Source: Streptomyces sp. DSM 15324
GTDB taxonomy: Bacteria > Actinomycetota > Actinomycetes > Streptomycetales > Streptomycetaceae
Assembly (NCBI RefSeq): GCF_001514285.1
Contig: NZ_KQ949036.1
Location: 62,001 to 126,000, forward strand
Direction of reading: 5' to 3'
DNA: 64,000 nucleotides
Positions 16,544 through 25,249 of this stretch are shown here, in pieces. Both the position numbers and the translations under genes were made by a program. Every line of letters begins with the position of its first letter. Positions within the stretch are counted from its first letter, which is position 1. The notes under the pieces are model-generated. The model worked only from the letters and a program-made list of their open reading frames with translations. It was not told where the DNA came from and made no database searches.

Positions 16544-16550
16544 GGTCCGC

Positions 16551-17189
16551 TCAGTCCTGGGCGGCCGACTTGGCGTAGTCCAGCAGCTGTTCGAAGTCGA
16601 TCGCCCCCGGGTCGCCGTGGGTGTTCTCCGGGACGTGCATGTGTCCGCACACCCCCCGGAACGCGTTCCAGCGCTGGAAGCTCATCCGCTGGCCGCCGCC
16701 GTTCCCGGAGGACCTCGGGTAGGGCGGCCACAGGGACGGGCCGCGCAGTGGTACGTCGTGGTGGATGTGCATCCACGCCAGGTACCGCGCCACGCCGCGC
16801 AGGGCCCACTCGGGAGCCTGGGGCCAGTAGACGTGCCCCGGCTCGCCCGTCCCCCACTTGGTGTGGCGCTCCGGGTCGCAGGTGCCGACGAGTTCCACCT
16901 GGCAGACGTTCAGGGTGTTCGTCTCCACCCCGCCGCGGCGGTTGACCAGCGCGCGCGAGGAGATGTCGATGTCGAAGTGCTGGTACCACCGCAGCCGCCT
17001 GGCGCCGAAGTCCGGTACGGCGGTGAGGTTCGGCGCGTTCGCGCCCCCCTGGTAGTCGGGCAGCGAACGGCCCTCGGTGGTGTGCAGGACGACGGCGTTG
17101 ACCTCCATCCGGTCACCGCCGAACTCGCTCTGGTACCAGTGGTCGCGATTCGCGCCCGGGTAGTGCTGGGGTCCGGTCCTGGTGCTCAT
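16551..17189 (-). CDS. N-acetylmuramoyl-L-alanine amidase-like (amidase_2/PGRP fold) protein
   Basis: The 212-residue product shows the T7-lysozyme/PGRP-like pattern: VNAVVLHTTEGRSLPDY (first zinc histidine), WYQHFDIDISSRALVNRRGG, NVCQVELVGTCDP, and a late GHMHVPENTHGDPGAIDFEQLL segment with histidines and a D-P-G close typical of peptidoglycan amidases. There is no clear signal peptide, which resembles phage endolysins, but no phage genes are near. ATG at 17189 is preferred: an in-frame GTG at 17213 overlaps the terminator hairpin of the upstream gene. No strong ribosome binding site is visible. It probably cleaves peptidoglycan; whether it is exported is unknown. Confidence 0.78.
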   Translation of the reverse strand: MSTRTGPQHYPGANRDHWYQSEFGGDRMEVNAVVLHTTEGRSLPDYQGGANAPNLTAVPDFGARRLRWYQHFDIDISSRALVNRRGGVETNTLNVCQVELVGTCDPERHTKWGTGEPGHVYWPQAPEWALRGVARYLAWMHIHHDVPLRGPSLWPPYPRSSGNGGGQRMSFQRWNAFRGVCGHMHVPENTHGDPGAIDFEQLLDYAKSAAQD

Positions 17190-17212
17190 GGCCGCGACTG
17201 TGGCACAGCTCA

Positions 17213-17253
17213 CAGATGGCGGCCGGAAGCATTCCGCTTCCGGCCGCCATCTG
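17213..17253 (-). terminator. strong hairpin between YceI gene and amidase-like gene
   Basis: An 18-base arm CAGATGGCGGCCGGAAGC pairs perfectly with its complement across a five-base loop ATTCC. It lies 39 bases after the stop of the minus-strand YceI gene and separates it from the next gene. Confidence 0.85.
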
Positions 17254-17291
17254 CTGCTTTCTGAAGTTTTCCGCCTGCCTCGGTCCTCGGG

Positions 17292-17894
17292 TCACGCGTT
17301 CTTGATCGCCGAGATGTCGAAGTTCAGCTTGATCTTGTCCGAGACCAGGACGCCCCCGGTCTCCAGCGCCGCGTTCCAGGTCAGGCCCCACTCGGAGCGC
17401 AGGATCTCCGCCTTGCCCTCGAAGCCGACGCGCTCGTTGCCGAACGGGTCCTTGGCGGAGCCGTTGAACTCCAGGTGGATGGTGATCGGCTTCGTCACGC
17501 CGAGGATGCTCAGGTCCCCGGTGATCCGGTAGTCGTCGCCGCCCAGCGCCTCGGCGGAGGTGGAGCGGAAGGTCATGGCCGGGAACTCGTCGGTCTTGAA
17601 GAAGTCCGCGCTCCTCAGGTGGCCGTCACGGTCGGCGGACCCGGTGTCGATGCTCTCCATCTTCACGTCGATGGAGGCGCTGGACCGGGACGGGTCGCTG
17701 CCGTCCAGGTGCAGGGACCCGGTGAAGTCGTTGAACTTGCCCTTGACGTTCGTGACCATCGCGTGCCGGGCGACGAAGCCGATGGTGGAGTGGGCCGGGT
17801 CGATCGAGTAGTCGCCGGTGAGCGCGGCGAGGTCCGGCGTCACCGCGGTGTCGGCGATGCTCGCGCCGGTGTCCTTGCGGCCGAAGATGCCCAT
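17292..17894 (-). CDS. YceI family lipid-binding protein
   Basis: This 200-residue protein has the YceI lipocalin-like barrel motifs: GDYSIDPAHSTIGFVARHAMV, VKGKFNDFTGSLHLDG, SASIDVKMESIDTGSADRDG, HLRSADFFKTDEFPAMTF and DLSILGVTKPITIHLEF. YceI proteins bind isoprenoid-like lipids in a hydrophobic pocket. A short N-terminal MGIFGRKDTG extension is present but no signal peptide, so this copy is probably cytoplasmic. ATG at 17894 follows AGGAGG with ideal spacing. It is monocistronic and divergent from accB. Confidence 0.92.
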   Translation of the reverse strand: MGIFGRKDTGASIADTAVTPDLAALTGDYSIDPAHSTIGFVARHAMVTNVKGKFNDFTGSLHLDGSDPSRSSASIDVKMESIDTGSADRDGHLRSADFFKTDEFPAMTFRSTSAEALGGDDYRITGDLSILGVTKPITIHLEFNGSAKDPFGNERVGFEGKAEILRSEWGLTWNAALETGGVLVSDKIKLNFDISAIKNA

Positions 17895-18218
17895 GACGTG
17901 CCTCCTGTGGGGACGGGAAGATCTTTTCTGTTGAATCTTCAACCGTTCTAACGCGGACCCTCCCGTTCCTATTCCGGCGTGTATCCCATCGGGACGCCGC
18001 GTCACTCCGACGGCGGATGATCCCGGCGCGGCGCCCGACCGGATGTGAACGGCGTCTCACCCGCAGCCTTTGTGTGACCCCCACAAGCCGCAAGCCTCCT
18101 GAGCAGTCAGAACGCCTGCGCTCACCCCTCGTTCTGTTCGGTGCTACCAGGAAAACGCTCCGAGGACTGTACGGAGTCGACGTCTCACTTTCCTTGGCAG
18201 GCTTCGTAAGGTCGCTAC
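17895..18218 (+). promoter_or_regulatory. divergent promoter region between YceI gene and accB
   Basis: These 324 bases must drive the minus-strand YceI gene and plus-strand accB. No gene was found. A TAAGG seven bases before the accB ATG is its ribosome binding site. Two copies of CGTCTCAC occur (about 18050 and 18180), the same octamer as one arm of the ndgR-leuC inverted repeat; the significance is unknown. Confidence 0.45.
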
Positions 18219-19823
18219 ATGACCGTTTTGGAAGAGACGACGGGCGAACCGGACGCGGCGCCCTCGGAGCCCACGGACGCGCGCGGGCGTGTGGCCGAGC
18301 TGCACGGAATCCGTGCGCAGGCGCTGGCCGGTCCGAGCGAGAAGGCGACCCAGGCCCAGCACGCCAAGGGCAAGCTGACCGCGCGGGAGCGGATCGAGCT
18401 GCTGGTGGACCCGGGCTCCTTCCAGGAGGTCGAGCAGCTGCGCCGGCACCGGGCGAGCGGTTTCGGTCTGGAGACCAAGAAGCCCTACACGGACGGCGTC
18501 ATCACCGGCTGGGGCACGGTGGAAGGCCGTACGGTCTTCGTCTACGCCCATGACTTCCGCATCTTCGGCGGCGCCCTGGGCGAGGCCCACGCCATGAAGA
18601 TCCACAAGATCATGGACATGGCCATCGCGGCCGGCGCGCCGCTGGTGTCGCTCAACGACGGCGCCGGCGCCCGTATCCAGGAGGGCGTCTCCGCGCTCGC
18701 CGGATACGGCGGCATCTTCCAGCGCAACACCAAGGCCTCGGGCGTCATCCCGCAGATCTCGGTCATGCTCGGTCCCTGCGCGGGCGGCGCGGCCTACAGC
18801 CCCGCCCTGACCGACTTCGTGTTCATGGTCCGTGAGACCTCGCAGATGTTCATCACCGGCCCGGACGTCGTCAAGGCGGTCACCGGCGAGGAGATCACCC
18901 AGAACGGCCTCGGCGGCGCGGACGTGCACGCCGAGACCTCCGGTGTGTGCCACTTCGCCTACGACGACGAGGAGACCTGCATCGCGGAGGTCCGCTACCT
19001 CCTGTCGCTGCTGCCGCAGAACAACCGCGAGAACCCCCCGCGCCACGCCACCGGCGACCCGGCGGACCGACGCGGTGACGTCCTGCTCGACCTGGTCCCC
19101 GCCGACGGCAACCGGCCCTACGACATGACCAAGGTCATCGAGGAGATCGTCGACGACGGCGAGTACCTCGAGGTCCACGAGCGCTGGGCCCGCAACATCA
19201 TCTGCGCCCTGGCCCGCCTCGACGGTCAGGTCGTCGGCATCGTCGCCAACCAGCCCCAGTCCCTGGCCGGTGTGCTCGACATCGAGGCCTCCGAGAAGGC
19301 CGCCCGCTTCGTACAGATGTGCGACGCGTTCAACATCCCGATCCTCACCCTTCTGGACGTCCCCGGCTTCCTCCCGGGCGTCGACCAGGAGCACGGTGGA
19401 ATCATCCGCCACGGCGCGAAGCTGCTGTACGCCTACTGCAACGCGACCGTGCCCCGGATCTCGCTCATCCTGCGCAAGGCCTACGGCGGGGCGTACATCG
19501 TCATGGACAGCCAGTCCATCGGTGCCGACCTCACCTACGCCTGGCCGACCAACGAGATCGCCGTGATGGGCGCCGAGGGCGCCGCCAACGTCATCTTCCG
19601 CCGTCAGATCGCCGAGGCCGAGGACCCCGAGGCCATGCGGGCCCGCATGGTCAAGGAGTACAAGTCCGAGCTGATGCATCCCTACTACGCGGCCGAGCGC
19701 GGCCTGGTCGACGACGTCATCGACCCCGCCGAGACCCGCGAGATCCTCATCAAGTCGCTCGCGATGCTCCAGTCCAAGCACGCCGACCTGCCGTCGCGCA
19801 AGCACGGCAACCCCCCGCAGTAA
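18219..19823 (+). CDS. accB: acyl-CoA carboxylase beta subunit (carboxyltransferase)
   Basis: The 534-residue carboxyltransferase transfers CO2 from biotin on the alpha chain to acetyl-CoA or propionyl-CoA, giving malonyl-CoA or methylmalonyl-CoA for fatty acid and polyketide synthesis. It has the two-crotonase layout: N-half with AHDFRIFGGALGEAHAMKI, LNDGAGARIQEGVSALAGYG and GPCAGGAAYSPALTDF (oxyanion hole); C-half with VVGIVANQPQSLAGVLDI, LLDVPGFLPGVDQEHGGIIR and RKAYGGAYIVMDS. The adjacent accE 57 bases downstream confirms the Streptomyces AccB/AccE type; the biotinylated AccA is elsewhere. AAGG before ATG 18219 is the ribosome binding site. Confidence 0.95.
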   Translation: MTVLEETTGEPDAAPSEPTDARGRVAELHGIRAQALAGPSEKATQAQHAKGKLTARERIELLVDPGSFQEVEQLRRHRASGFGLETKKPYTDGVITGWGTVEGRTVFVYAHDFRIFGGALGEAHAMKIHKIMDMAIAAGAPLVSLNDGAGARIQEGVSALAGYGGIFQRNTKASGVIPQISVMLGPCAGGAAYSPALTDFVFMVRETSQMFITGPDVVKAVTGEEITQNGLGGADVHAETSGVCHFAYDDEETCIAEVRYLLSLLPQNNRENPPRHATGDPADRRGDVLLDLVPADGNRPYDMTKVIEEIVDDGEYLEVHERWARNIICALARLDGQVVGIVANQPQSLAGVLDIEASEKAARFVQMCDAFNIPILTLLDVPGFLPGVDQEHGGIIRHGAKLLYAYCNATVPRISLILRKAYGGAYIVMDSQSIGADLTYAWPTNEIAVMGAEGAANVIFRRQIAEAEDPEAMRARMVKEYKSELMHPYYAAERGLVDDVIDPAETREILIKSLAMLQSKHADLPSRKHGNPPQ

Positions 19824-19880
19824 CCCGGCGGACTCTCCCCGGCACCCCTGCGGAAACCTCTCTCACGGAGACTGACACCC

Positions 19881-20075
19881 ATGAACACTCCCGACATCCG
19901 CGTCGAGAAGGGCCACGCCGAGCCCGAGGAGGTCGCCGCCATCACGGCGATCCTGCTGGCCCGCGCCGCCGCCCGCACCTCCGAGCCCGCCCCGACCCAC
20001 CGCGCCCACCGCAAGGCCGGCTGGCGCCGTCTGGAGCGCGAGAACGGCTTCCGCGCCCCGCACAGCTGGCGCTAG
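19881..20075 (+). CDS. accE: acyl-CoA carboxylase epsilon subunit
   Basis: This 64-residue protein carries the AccE features: VEKGHAEPEEVAAITAILLARAA followed by a basic linker and the closing GWRRLERENGFRAPHSWR (W-R-x-L-E...HSW). Epsilon subunits bind the carboxyltransferase and stimulate the complex. ATG at 19881 follows ACGGAGAC. It is cotranscribed with accB, and a strong terminator follows. Confidence 0.92.
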   Translation: MNTPDIRVEKGHAEPEEVAAITAILLARAAARTSEPAPTHRAHRKAGWRRLERENGFRAPHSWR

Positions 20076-20105
20076 GCCGCGCCGCTCCGGCGGTCCGCAC
20101 CTGAG

Positions 20106-20138
20106 AGAAGGGCCCCTCTGCTACAGAGGGGCCCTTCT
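20106..20138. terminator. accBE terminator (probably bidirectional)
   Basis: AGAAGGGCCCCTCTG and its perfect 15-base complement are separated by CTA and flanked by A- and T-rich ends. It lies 31 bases after accE and between convergent operons. Confidence 0.9.
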
Positions 20139-20204
20139 TCCGTGCCCGGCCCGTCCCCGCGCGGCCCCGCCACCCGTCCCCGCCCGTCGCCGGCAGAGAC
20201 GAGA

Positions 20205-20243
20205 ACGGCCCCTGTGCCCCCTCGGGGAGGGCACAGGGGCCGT
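20205..20243 (-). terminator. terminator of first conservon
   Basis: ACGGCCCCTGTGCCC and GGGCACAGGGGCCGT form a 15-pair stem with a nine-base loop, 16 bases past the cvnD stop on the minus strand. Confidence 0.88.
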
Positions 20244-20258
20244 ACGTAGGGCGGAGCG

Positions 20259-20840
20259 CTACCGCAGGCGGGCCATCAGCGCGTGCTCGACGAGCGTGAT
20301 GAGGGCCGACTTGGCGTCCGAGCGGTGCCGGGCGTCCGTCGTGATGATCGGGGCGTCCGGACCGATCTGCAGGGCCTCACGGACCTCTTCGGGGTTGTAC
20401 GGCTGGTTGCCGTCGAAGCCGTTGAGGGCGATCACGAACGGCAGGCCGCTGTTCTCGAAGTAGTCGACCGCGGGGAAGCAGTCGGCGAGACGGCGGGTGT
20501 CCACCAGGACGATCGCGCCGATGGCGCCGCGCACCAGGTCGTCCCACATGAACCAGAAGCGGTCCTGGCCGGGGGTGCCGAACAGGTACAGGATCAGGTC
20601 CTGGTCGAGGGTGATGCGGCCGAAGTCCATGGCCACCGTGGTGGTGGTCTTGTCCCCGGTGTGGGTGAGGTCGTCGATGCCCGCCGACGCGGACGTCATG
20701 ACGGCCTCGGTACGCAGCGGGTTGATCTCCGAGACGGCCCCGACGAACGTGGTCTTGCCCACGCCGAAGCCACCCGCCACCACGATCTTCGCCGAGGTGG
20801 TGGAGCGGGAAGGACCGCCGCTAGAGCTTGCGAAGTCCAC
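20259..20840 (-). CDS. cvnD: conservon small GTPase CvnD (copy 1)
   Basis: The 193-residue Ras-like GTPase has a P-loop GGFGVGKTT (residues 23-31), the switch II motif LFGTPGQDRFWFMWDDL and, in place of the usual NKxD, LNGFDG. It acts as the switch of the four-gene conservon with sensor CvnA, roadblock protein CvnB and DUF742 protein CvnC, at the membrane. GTG at 20840 lies inside the end of cvnC (20-base overlap), so the two are translationally coupled. Bases 20518-20735 are identical to the second cvnD. Confidence 0.95.
   Translation of the reverse strand: MDFASSSGGPSRSTTSAKIVVAGGFGVGKTTFVGAVSEINPLRTEAVMTSASAGIDDLTHTGDKTTTTVAMDFGRITLDQDLILYLFGTPGQDRFWFMWDDLVRGAIGAIVLVDTRRLADCFPAVDYFENSGLPFVIALNGFDGNQPYNPEEVREALQIGPDAPIITTDARHRSDAKSALITLVEHALMARLR
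20518..20735 (-). repeat. 218-bp block identical to 25886-26103
   Basis: Base-by-base reading shows no difference over 218 bases between the two cvnD genes, including third codon positions, while both flanks carry several synonymous differences (for example at 20513, 20517 and 20736). This sharp boundary suggests gene conversion. Confidence 0.9.
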
Positions 20841-21408
20841 TGAGCACCCTTTCGAGCAGTGTCACGTCTGGCTGGCCGCCGGCGCTCTCGTCGCCGCCGG
20901 GCTGATGGATGGCGACCAGTCCCGCCTCCGCCAAGTCGGCGACGAGGATCCTGGCCACGCCGAGAGGGATGGTCAGGAGGGCCGAGATCTCGGCCACCGA
21001 CTTGATCTCACGGCACAGATTGCAGATCCGCTGATGCTCGGGCAACTGCCCCTGCATCTGGTGCGGCTGCGCAGTGGTGTGCACCAGCGCCTCGATGGCG
21101 AGCTGGTAGCGCGGGCGCGTCCGGCCACCGGTCATGGCGTACGGACGCACCAGGGGGTTGTTCGACGCCCCGGCGGGCGCCGGCTCGGGGGCGCGGCGCT
21201 GCGGTTGCACGGGCTGGATGCGCGGGGCCTGCGGCTGGTCGTACGGCGACGGCCCGGGCCCCTGCGGGCTCTGGGGTGCGTACGGGCGCTGCTGGCTGGG
21301 TGCGGAGGGGAAGTTGTAACGGTTCGGGTTGTGGGAACCGTCGCCCGGGCCCTGGGGAGGACCGTACGACCAATTACCCGTATTCGAACCGCCTGGGGGT
21401 GTTGCCAC
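20821..21408 (-). CDS. cvnC: conservon DUF742 protein CvnC (copy 1)
   Basis: This 195-residue protein has a Pro/Gln/Gly-rich N-terminal half (about residues 1-85) and a C-terminal DUF742 domain with LVRPYAMTGGRTRPRYQLAI, QRICNLCREIKSVAEISALL and LGVARILVADLAEAGLV, a winged-helix-like fold. CvnC binds CvnB/CvnD in the conservon complex. GTG at 21408 is chosen for the GGAGGAG five bases upstream. The N-terminal extension of about 63 residues is missing in the second conservon's CvnC. Confidence 0.93.
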   Translation of the reverse strand: MATPPGGSNTGNWSYGPPQGPGDGSHNPNRYNFPSAPSQQRPYAPQSPQGPGPSPYDQPQAPRIQPVQPQRRAPEPAPAGASNNPLVRPYAMTGGRTRPRYQLAIEALVHTTAQPHQMQGQLPEHQRICNLCREIKSVAEISALLTIPLGVARILVADLAEAGLVAIHQPGGDESAGGQPDVTLLERVLSGLRKL

Positions 21409-21498
21409 TTTCTCTCCTCCTCCGACTGTGCCGGGCACCTATGGAGCCGCGTCCCGAAACCCTACGGCCTCGGGACGCCAAAACGCACCGTCCGACTG

Positions 21499-21921
21499 CT
21501 AGTTGAGAAGGCTCCCTTGGAGCTCCGCACGAAGGTCGGGCGTCAGGACCGTACCGGCACGGTCCACCAGGAGGGCCATTTCGTAGCCAATGAGGCCGAT
21601 GTCCGCCTCGGGGTGCGCGAGCACCGCGAGCGAGGAACCGTCGGACACGGACATGATGAACAGGAAGCCCCGTTCCATCTCCACGACCGTCTGGTTCACG
21701 GCGCCGCCCTCGAAGATCCGGGAGGCGCCCGCGGTCAGGGACGTCAGACCGGAAGCGACGGCCGCGAGCTGGTCGGCGCGGTCGCGGGGGAAGCCTTCGG
21801 ACATCGCCAGAAGGAGTCCGTCGGCGGAGACCACCACCGTGTGGGACACCCCCGGGGTGTTGTCCACGAAGTTGGTGATCAACCAGTTCAGGTTCTGTGC
21901 CGCCTGGCTCATCGGGCTCAC
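21499..21921 (-). CDS. cvnB: conservon roadblock/LC7 protein CvnB (copy 1)
   Basis: The 140-residue protein is a single roadblock/LC7 domain: NLNWLITNFVDNTPGVSHTV, VVSADGLLLAMSEGFPRD, AAVASGLTSLTAGASRIF and a C-terminal YEMALLVDRAGTVLTPDLR. Roadblock proteins act with small GTPases. GTG at 21921 is preferred over ATG 21912 because AGGAG lies seven bases before it and the second copy uses a TTG at the equivalent place. It starts one base after the cvnA stop. Confidence 0.94.
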   Translation of the reverse strand: MSPMSQAAQNLNWLITNFVDNTPGVSHTVVVSADGLLLAMSEGFPRDRADQLAAVASGLTSLTAGASRIFEGGAVNQTVVEMERGFLFIMSVSDGSSLAVLAHPEADIGLIGYEMALLVDRAGTVLTPDLRAELQGSLLN

Positions 21922-21922
21922 A

Positions 21923-24900
21923 CTAACGCTCCTGGTTGTAGGTGCTGTCAGGACCGAAGCCCTGGCCGTTCGTTTCACTGCCTGCGTTGCGTCCGCGCTG
22001 GACGCCCCGCCGCAGGTTGCTCAACCTGCCTCGGACGTCCTCCGGGGCGCGGGAGACCTGTGGGCCTCCCTGAGGGGTGCTCTCGGCGGTGCCCTCGACC
22101 AGGTTGGCCTTGGGTACGCGCCGCGGCAGACCGGACGAGGTGACCCCGCCTGCCTTGGGCTTCCGGAGCTGCGAGGCCTGCTGCCAGCGCGCGTCGTTCG
22201 CCGAACGCCAGGCGCTGTCGCCGTTGCTCTCCGAAGTGGAGGCCGGCGCTTCCGTGCGCACGGGCCGTACGGCGCCGTTCGAACCGTTCGCCGCGGTGGA
22301 TCCGCGGCGGGGAAGCCCGGCGTCGGTCAGCTCGTGGACGGCGGAGGGGGCCGGTCCCGGACGGTCGAAGCCTACGCGGTCCTGCTCACCCGCGTCAGCG
22401 GCCTGCGTGGATTCCGCTTCCGGAGCGTACTGGTCCGGGTAGCCGTTCTGGTAACCGGACTGCTGCGGCCAGTCGTCCTGGTAGGACTTCTCCTCGTACG
22501 TCGGGTATCCGTCGCCCGCCGTGGCGTGCGACGCCGCGGGCTCCTCCTGGGCGGGCTCCGCATACGCGGGGTCCGGGTAACCGCCGTTGGGCGAGAAGCC
22601 GTTGCTCTGGGGCACCCCGTTCGGGGCCGAGAAGGACTCGCCCCGCGGCATCCCCTCGCCCGGCGCGAAGTACTGCTCGTCGTACGCAGGCCGCTGCTGC
22701 TCCTCGTACGGCGCCTGCTGCGGCTCCTCGTACGCCGTACGGCCGCCCTGGCCGTTCGCGCCCTCGTACGCCCCCTGCTGGTCCACGAACGCCGTCCGGC
22801 TGCTGTCGAAGCCCGTCGGGGCCGCGTCGAAGCCGTTGTCGTACGCGGGCTGCTGCCGCGGGGTGCCGTCGAAGCCCTCCGCGAAGGCGGGGATCTCCTG
22901 GGTCTGCTGCGGGTGCCCGGCCTGGGACTCCAGGGCCGCCTTGCGCTCCTCGCGCATCAGCGAGCGGCCCACCGGGTCCAGGTCGCGCAGGTCGTCGGGG
23001 ACCTCGTAGCGGCTGTCGTCGAAGCCCAGCTCGGCGGCCGTGCGCATGGGCAGGCCGTTGTTGAAGTCCTCGCCCGGGAGCTGCTGCTGCTGGTGCTGCT
23101 CCGGGATGATCTGCGAGACGGTGAACTCGTCGCGCTCGGGCTGCTCGCCGCCGCCACCGTGGGTGATGGCGTCCGGGAGCATGACCAGCGACGTGGTGCC
23201 GGCCTGCTCGCCGGAGGGACGCAGCTGGACCCGGATGCCGTGCCGGTCGGACAGCCGGCCGACCACGAAGAGGCCCATGCGCTGGGAGATCGCGGCGTCC
23301 ACGGTCGGCGGGTTGGCCAGCTTGTGGTTGATGTCCGCGAAGTCCTCGGCGGTGAGGCCGATGCCCTTGTCGTGGATCTCGATCATCACGCGGCCGTCGG
23401 GGAGACGGGTCGCGGTCACGCGGACCTTGGTCTGCGGGGAGGAGAACGTCGTGGCGTTCTCCAGCAGCTCGGCGAGCAGGTGCACGAGGTCGGTCACGGC
23501 CCGGCCGTGGATCTCGGCCTCCGGGACGCCGGACAGCTCGATGCGCTCGTACTGCTCCACCTCGGAGGAGGCGGCGCGCAGCACGTCGACCAGCGGGACC
23601 GGCTGGTCCCAGCGGCGGCCCGGCTCCTCGCCGGCGAGGACCAGGAGGTTCTCGCCGTTGCGGCGCATACGGGTCGCGAGGTGGTCCAGGCGGAAGAGGT
23701 TCTCCAGCTGGTCCGGGTCGGCCTCGTTGTTCTCCAGGTCGGTGATCAGGGTCAGCTGGCCCTCGATCAGCGACTGGTTGCGGCGCGAGAGGTTGGTGAA
23801 GATCGCGTTGATGTTGCCCCGCAGCAGGGCCTGCTCGGCGGCGAGCCGGACGGCCTCGCGGTGGACCTGGTCGAAGGCGCGGGCGACTTCGCCGATCTCG
23901 TCACGGGTGTTGATCGGGATGGGCTGGACGCGGGTGTCGACCCGGCCGGGGTCGGTGCGCGAGAGCTGGTCGACCAGCATCGGCAGCCGCTGCTCGGCGA
24001 TGCCGAAGGCGGCGTTGCGCAGCTGGCGCATCGAGGTGCTCATCTGGCGGGCCATGAGTGAGGCGATGATGAAGGCGGCCAGCAGGGCGATGATGACGAT
24101 CGAGGCGTTGATGATCGCGTCGCGCTGGGCGTCGGAGGCGATCTGGCCGGCCTCGTCCACCGCACGGTTGATCATCTCGGTCTCGAGCTGGTCATAGCCC
24201 TCGAACTTCAGGGTCGCGGCGGCCATCCAGGACTTGGCGGTGACGCCCTGGGCGGCGAGCTGGGCGGTGGTCAGCTGACCGCTGCCGATCAGCCTCATCA
24301 TGTCGGACATCGCCGGCGGCGCCGTGAAGTCCTGGCCCGCGGCCTCTGCCTTGGCCTTGGCGTCGGCAGCAGCCTTCTCGCCCTCGGACTGCTTCTCGTC
24401 CATGACCTCCTTGAGCCGCACGGCGTCCTGGGGGGTACCGCCGGAGACGAACTCCTGCATGGCGATGCCCTCGAGGTAGGCGTACGAGGTGAAGGCGGTG
24501 AGCTGTTGCCGGTAGACCTTCTCGTCGGGGCTGGGCCGGACCAGCAGGTGCATGCCGATCGCGCGCTGCAGGGATTCGGCCCCCTTGCCGAGGGCGAGGG
24601 CGTACACCGAACGGCCGTATGCCGTGATGTTGCCGGTGCCGAGGCCGAGTTCGTTGGAGAACTCCACGAGCAGGTGCTCGATGGCGACGTAGCCCTCTTC
24701 GGTCTGAACAGGGTCCATCTTCTTGGTGAATGCGGCCAGGCGGATCTTCGCCAGCGCCGGCTCGGCATCCTTCACCAGGTTCAGCCGCCGCTTGAGGCCC
24801 TCCTTGTCGGGCATCCCGACGGTCTCCTGGTGGAAGGCGGCCGCCTTCGCATCCGTGACCGCGCGGGCCTGCTTGACGACGGCGGAGTCCGTCTTGTTCT

Positions 24901-25249
24901 CCAGCAGGGGCTCGGCGGAGACGTCGCGCTCGTTGAGGAGTGCCTGGGCGTACTGGCTGGCGGCGGCCACGATCTTCGCGGTCTTCTCGGCGTCGCGCGC
25001 CTCCTGCCAGGTGTCGATCGAGCCCTTCACCTGGAAGCCGCCCATGACCAGGCCGACCAGCACAGGTATGAGCAGGATCGCGTTCAGCCGCGTCGGCACC
25101 CGCCAGTTGCGCGGGGACAGACGGCCACCGCTCTTGGGGGGTGCGGCCGTCGGCTCCGAGCCGGGCACAGGGGCGGGCGCCGCTCCGCGCGGCGGCGGCG
25201 TGAAGTTGCCCCGGGCCGTCGGCTCGGGACTTTTCTTGCTTCGCCTCAC
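21923..25249 (-). CDS. cvnA: conservon sensor ATPase CvnA (copy 1)
   Basis: The 1108-residue membrane sensor has a basic N-terminus, a membrane helix (about 58-76), a periplasmic nitrate/nitrite-sensor-like (NIT) helical domain (about 80-380), a second membrane helix with IINASIVIIALLAAFIIASL, a HAMP-like segment, and a histidine-kinase-type ATPase domain: N box LLAELLENATTF, G1 IHDKGIGLT and G2-like RMGLFVVGRL. No phospho-accepting H box is obvious (LDHLATRMRRNGEN is in its place), as is usual for CvnA. The last ~400 residues are Pro/Gln/Tyr-rich and disordered, closing with a conserved module (1040-1108) shared with the second CvnA. Confidence 0.95.
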   Translation of the reverse strand: MRRSKKSPEPTARGNFTPPPRGAAPAPVPGSEPTAAPPKSGGRLSPRNWRVPTRLNAILLIPVLVGLVMGGFQVKGSIDTWQEARDAEKTAKIVAAASQYAQALLNERDVSAEPLLENKTDSAVVKQARAVTDAKAAAFHQETVGMPDKEGLKRRLNLVKDAEPALAKIRLAAFTKKMDPVQTEEGYVAIEHLLVEFSNELGLGTGNITAYGRSVYALALGKGAESLQRAIGMHLLVRPSPDEKVYRQQLTAFTSYAYLEGIAMQEFVSGGTPQDAVRLKEVMDEKQSEGEKAAADAKAKAEAAGQDFTAPPAMSDMMRLIGSGQLTTAQLAAQGVTAKSWMAAATLKFEGYDQLETEMINRAVDEAGQIASDAQRDAIINASIVIIALLAAFIIASLMARQMSTSMRQLRNAAFGIAEQRLPMLVDQLSRTDPGRVDTRVQPIPINTRDEIGEVARAFDQVHREAVRLAAEQALLRGNINAIFTNLSRRNQSLIEGQLTLITDLENNEADPDQLENLFRLDHLATRMRRNGENLLVLAGEEPGRRWDQPVPLVDVLRAASSEVEQYERIELSGVPEAEIHGRAVTDLVHLLAELLENATTFSSPQTKVRVTATRLPDGRVMIEIHDKGIGLTAEDFADINHKLANPPTVDAAISQRMGLFVVGRLSDRHGIRVQLRPSGEQAGTTSLVMLPDAITHGGGGEQPERDEFTVSQIIPEQHQQQQLPGEDFNNGLPMRTAAELGFDDSRYEVPDDLRDLDPVGRSLMREERKAALESQAGHPQQTQEIPAFAEGFDGTPRQQPAYDNGFDAAPTGFDSSRTAFVDQQGAYEGANGQGGRTAYEEPQQAPYEEQQRPAYDEQYFAPGEGMPRGESFSAPNGVPQSNGFSPNGGYPDPAYAEPAQEEPAASHATAGDGYPTYEEKSYQDDWPQQSGYQNGYPDQYAPEAESTQAADAGEQDRVGFDRPGPAPSAVHELTDAGLPRRGSTAANGSNGAVRPVRTEAPASTSESNGDSAWRSANDARWQQASQLRKPKAGGVTSSGLPRRVPKANLVEGTAESTPQGGPQVSRAPEDVRGRLSNLRRGVQRGRNAGSETNGQGFGPDSTYNQER

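Noticed and set aside
16316..16550. AdpA binding site before the trypsin-like protease
   Set aside because: TGGCATGGGC and TGGCCGGTCC each miss at least one position of the consensus TGGCSNGWWY, so I do not claim it.
16551..17189. Prophage remnant because of an endolysin-like amidase
   Set aside because: No integrase, structural, holin or attachment-site features are nearby; flanking genes are ordinary chromosomal genes.
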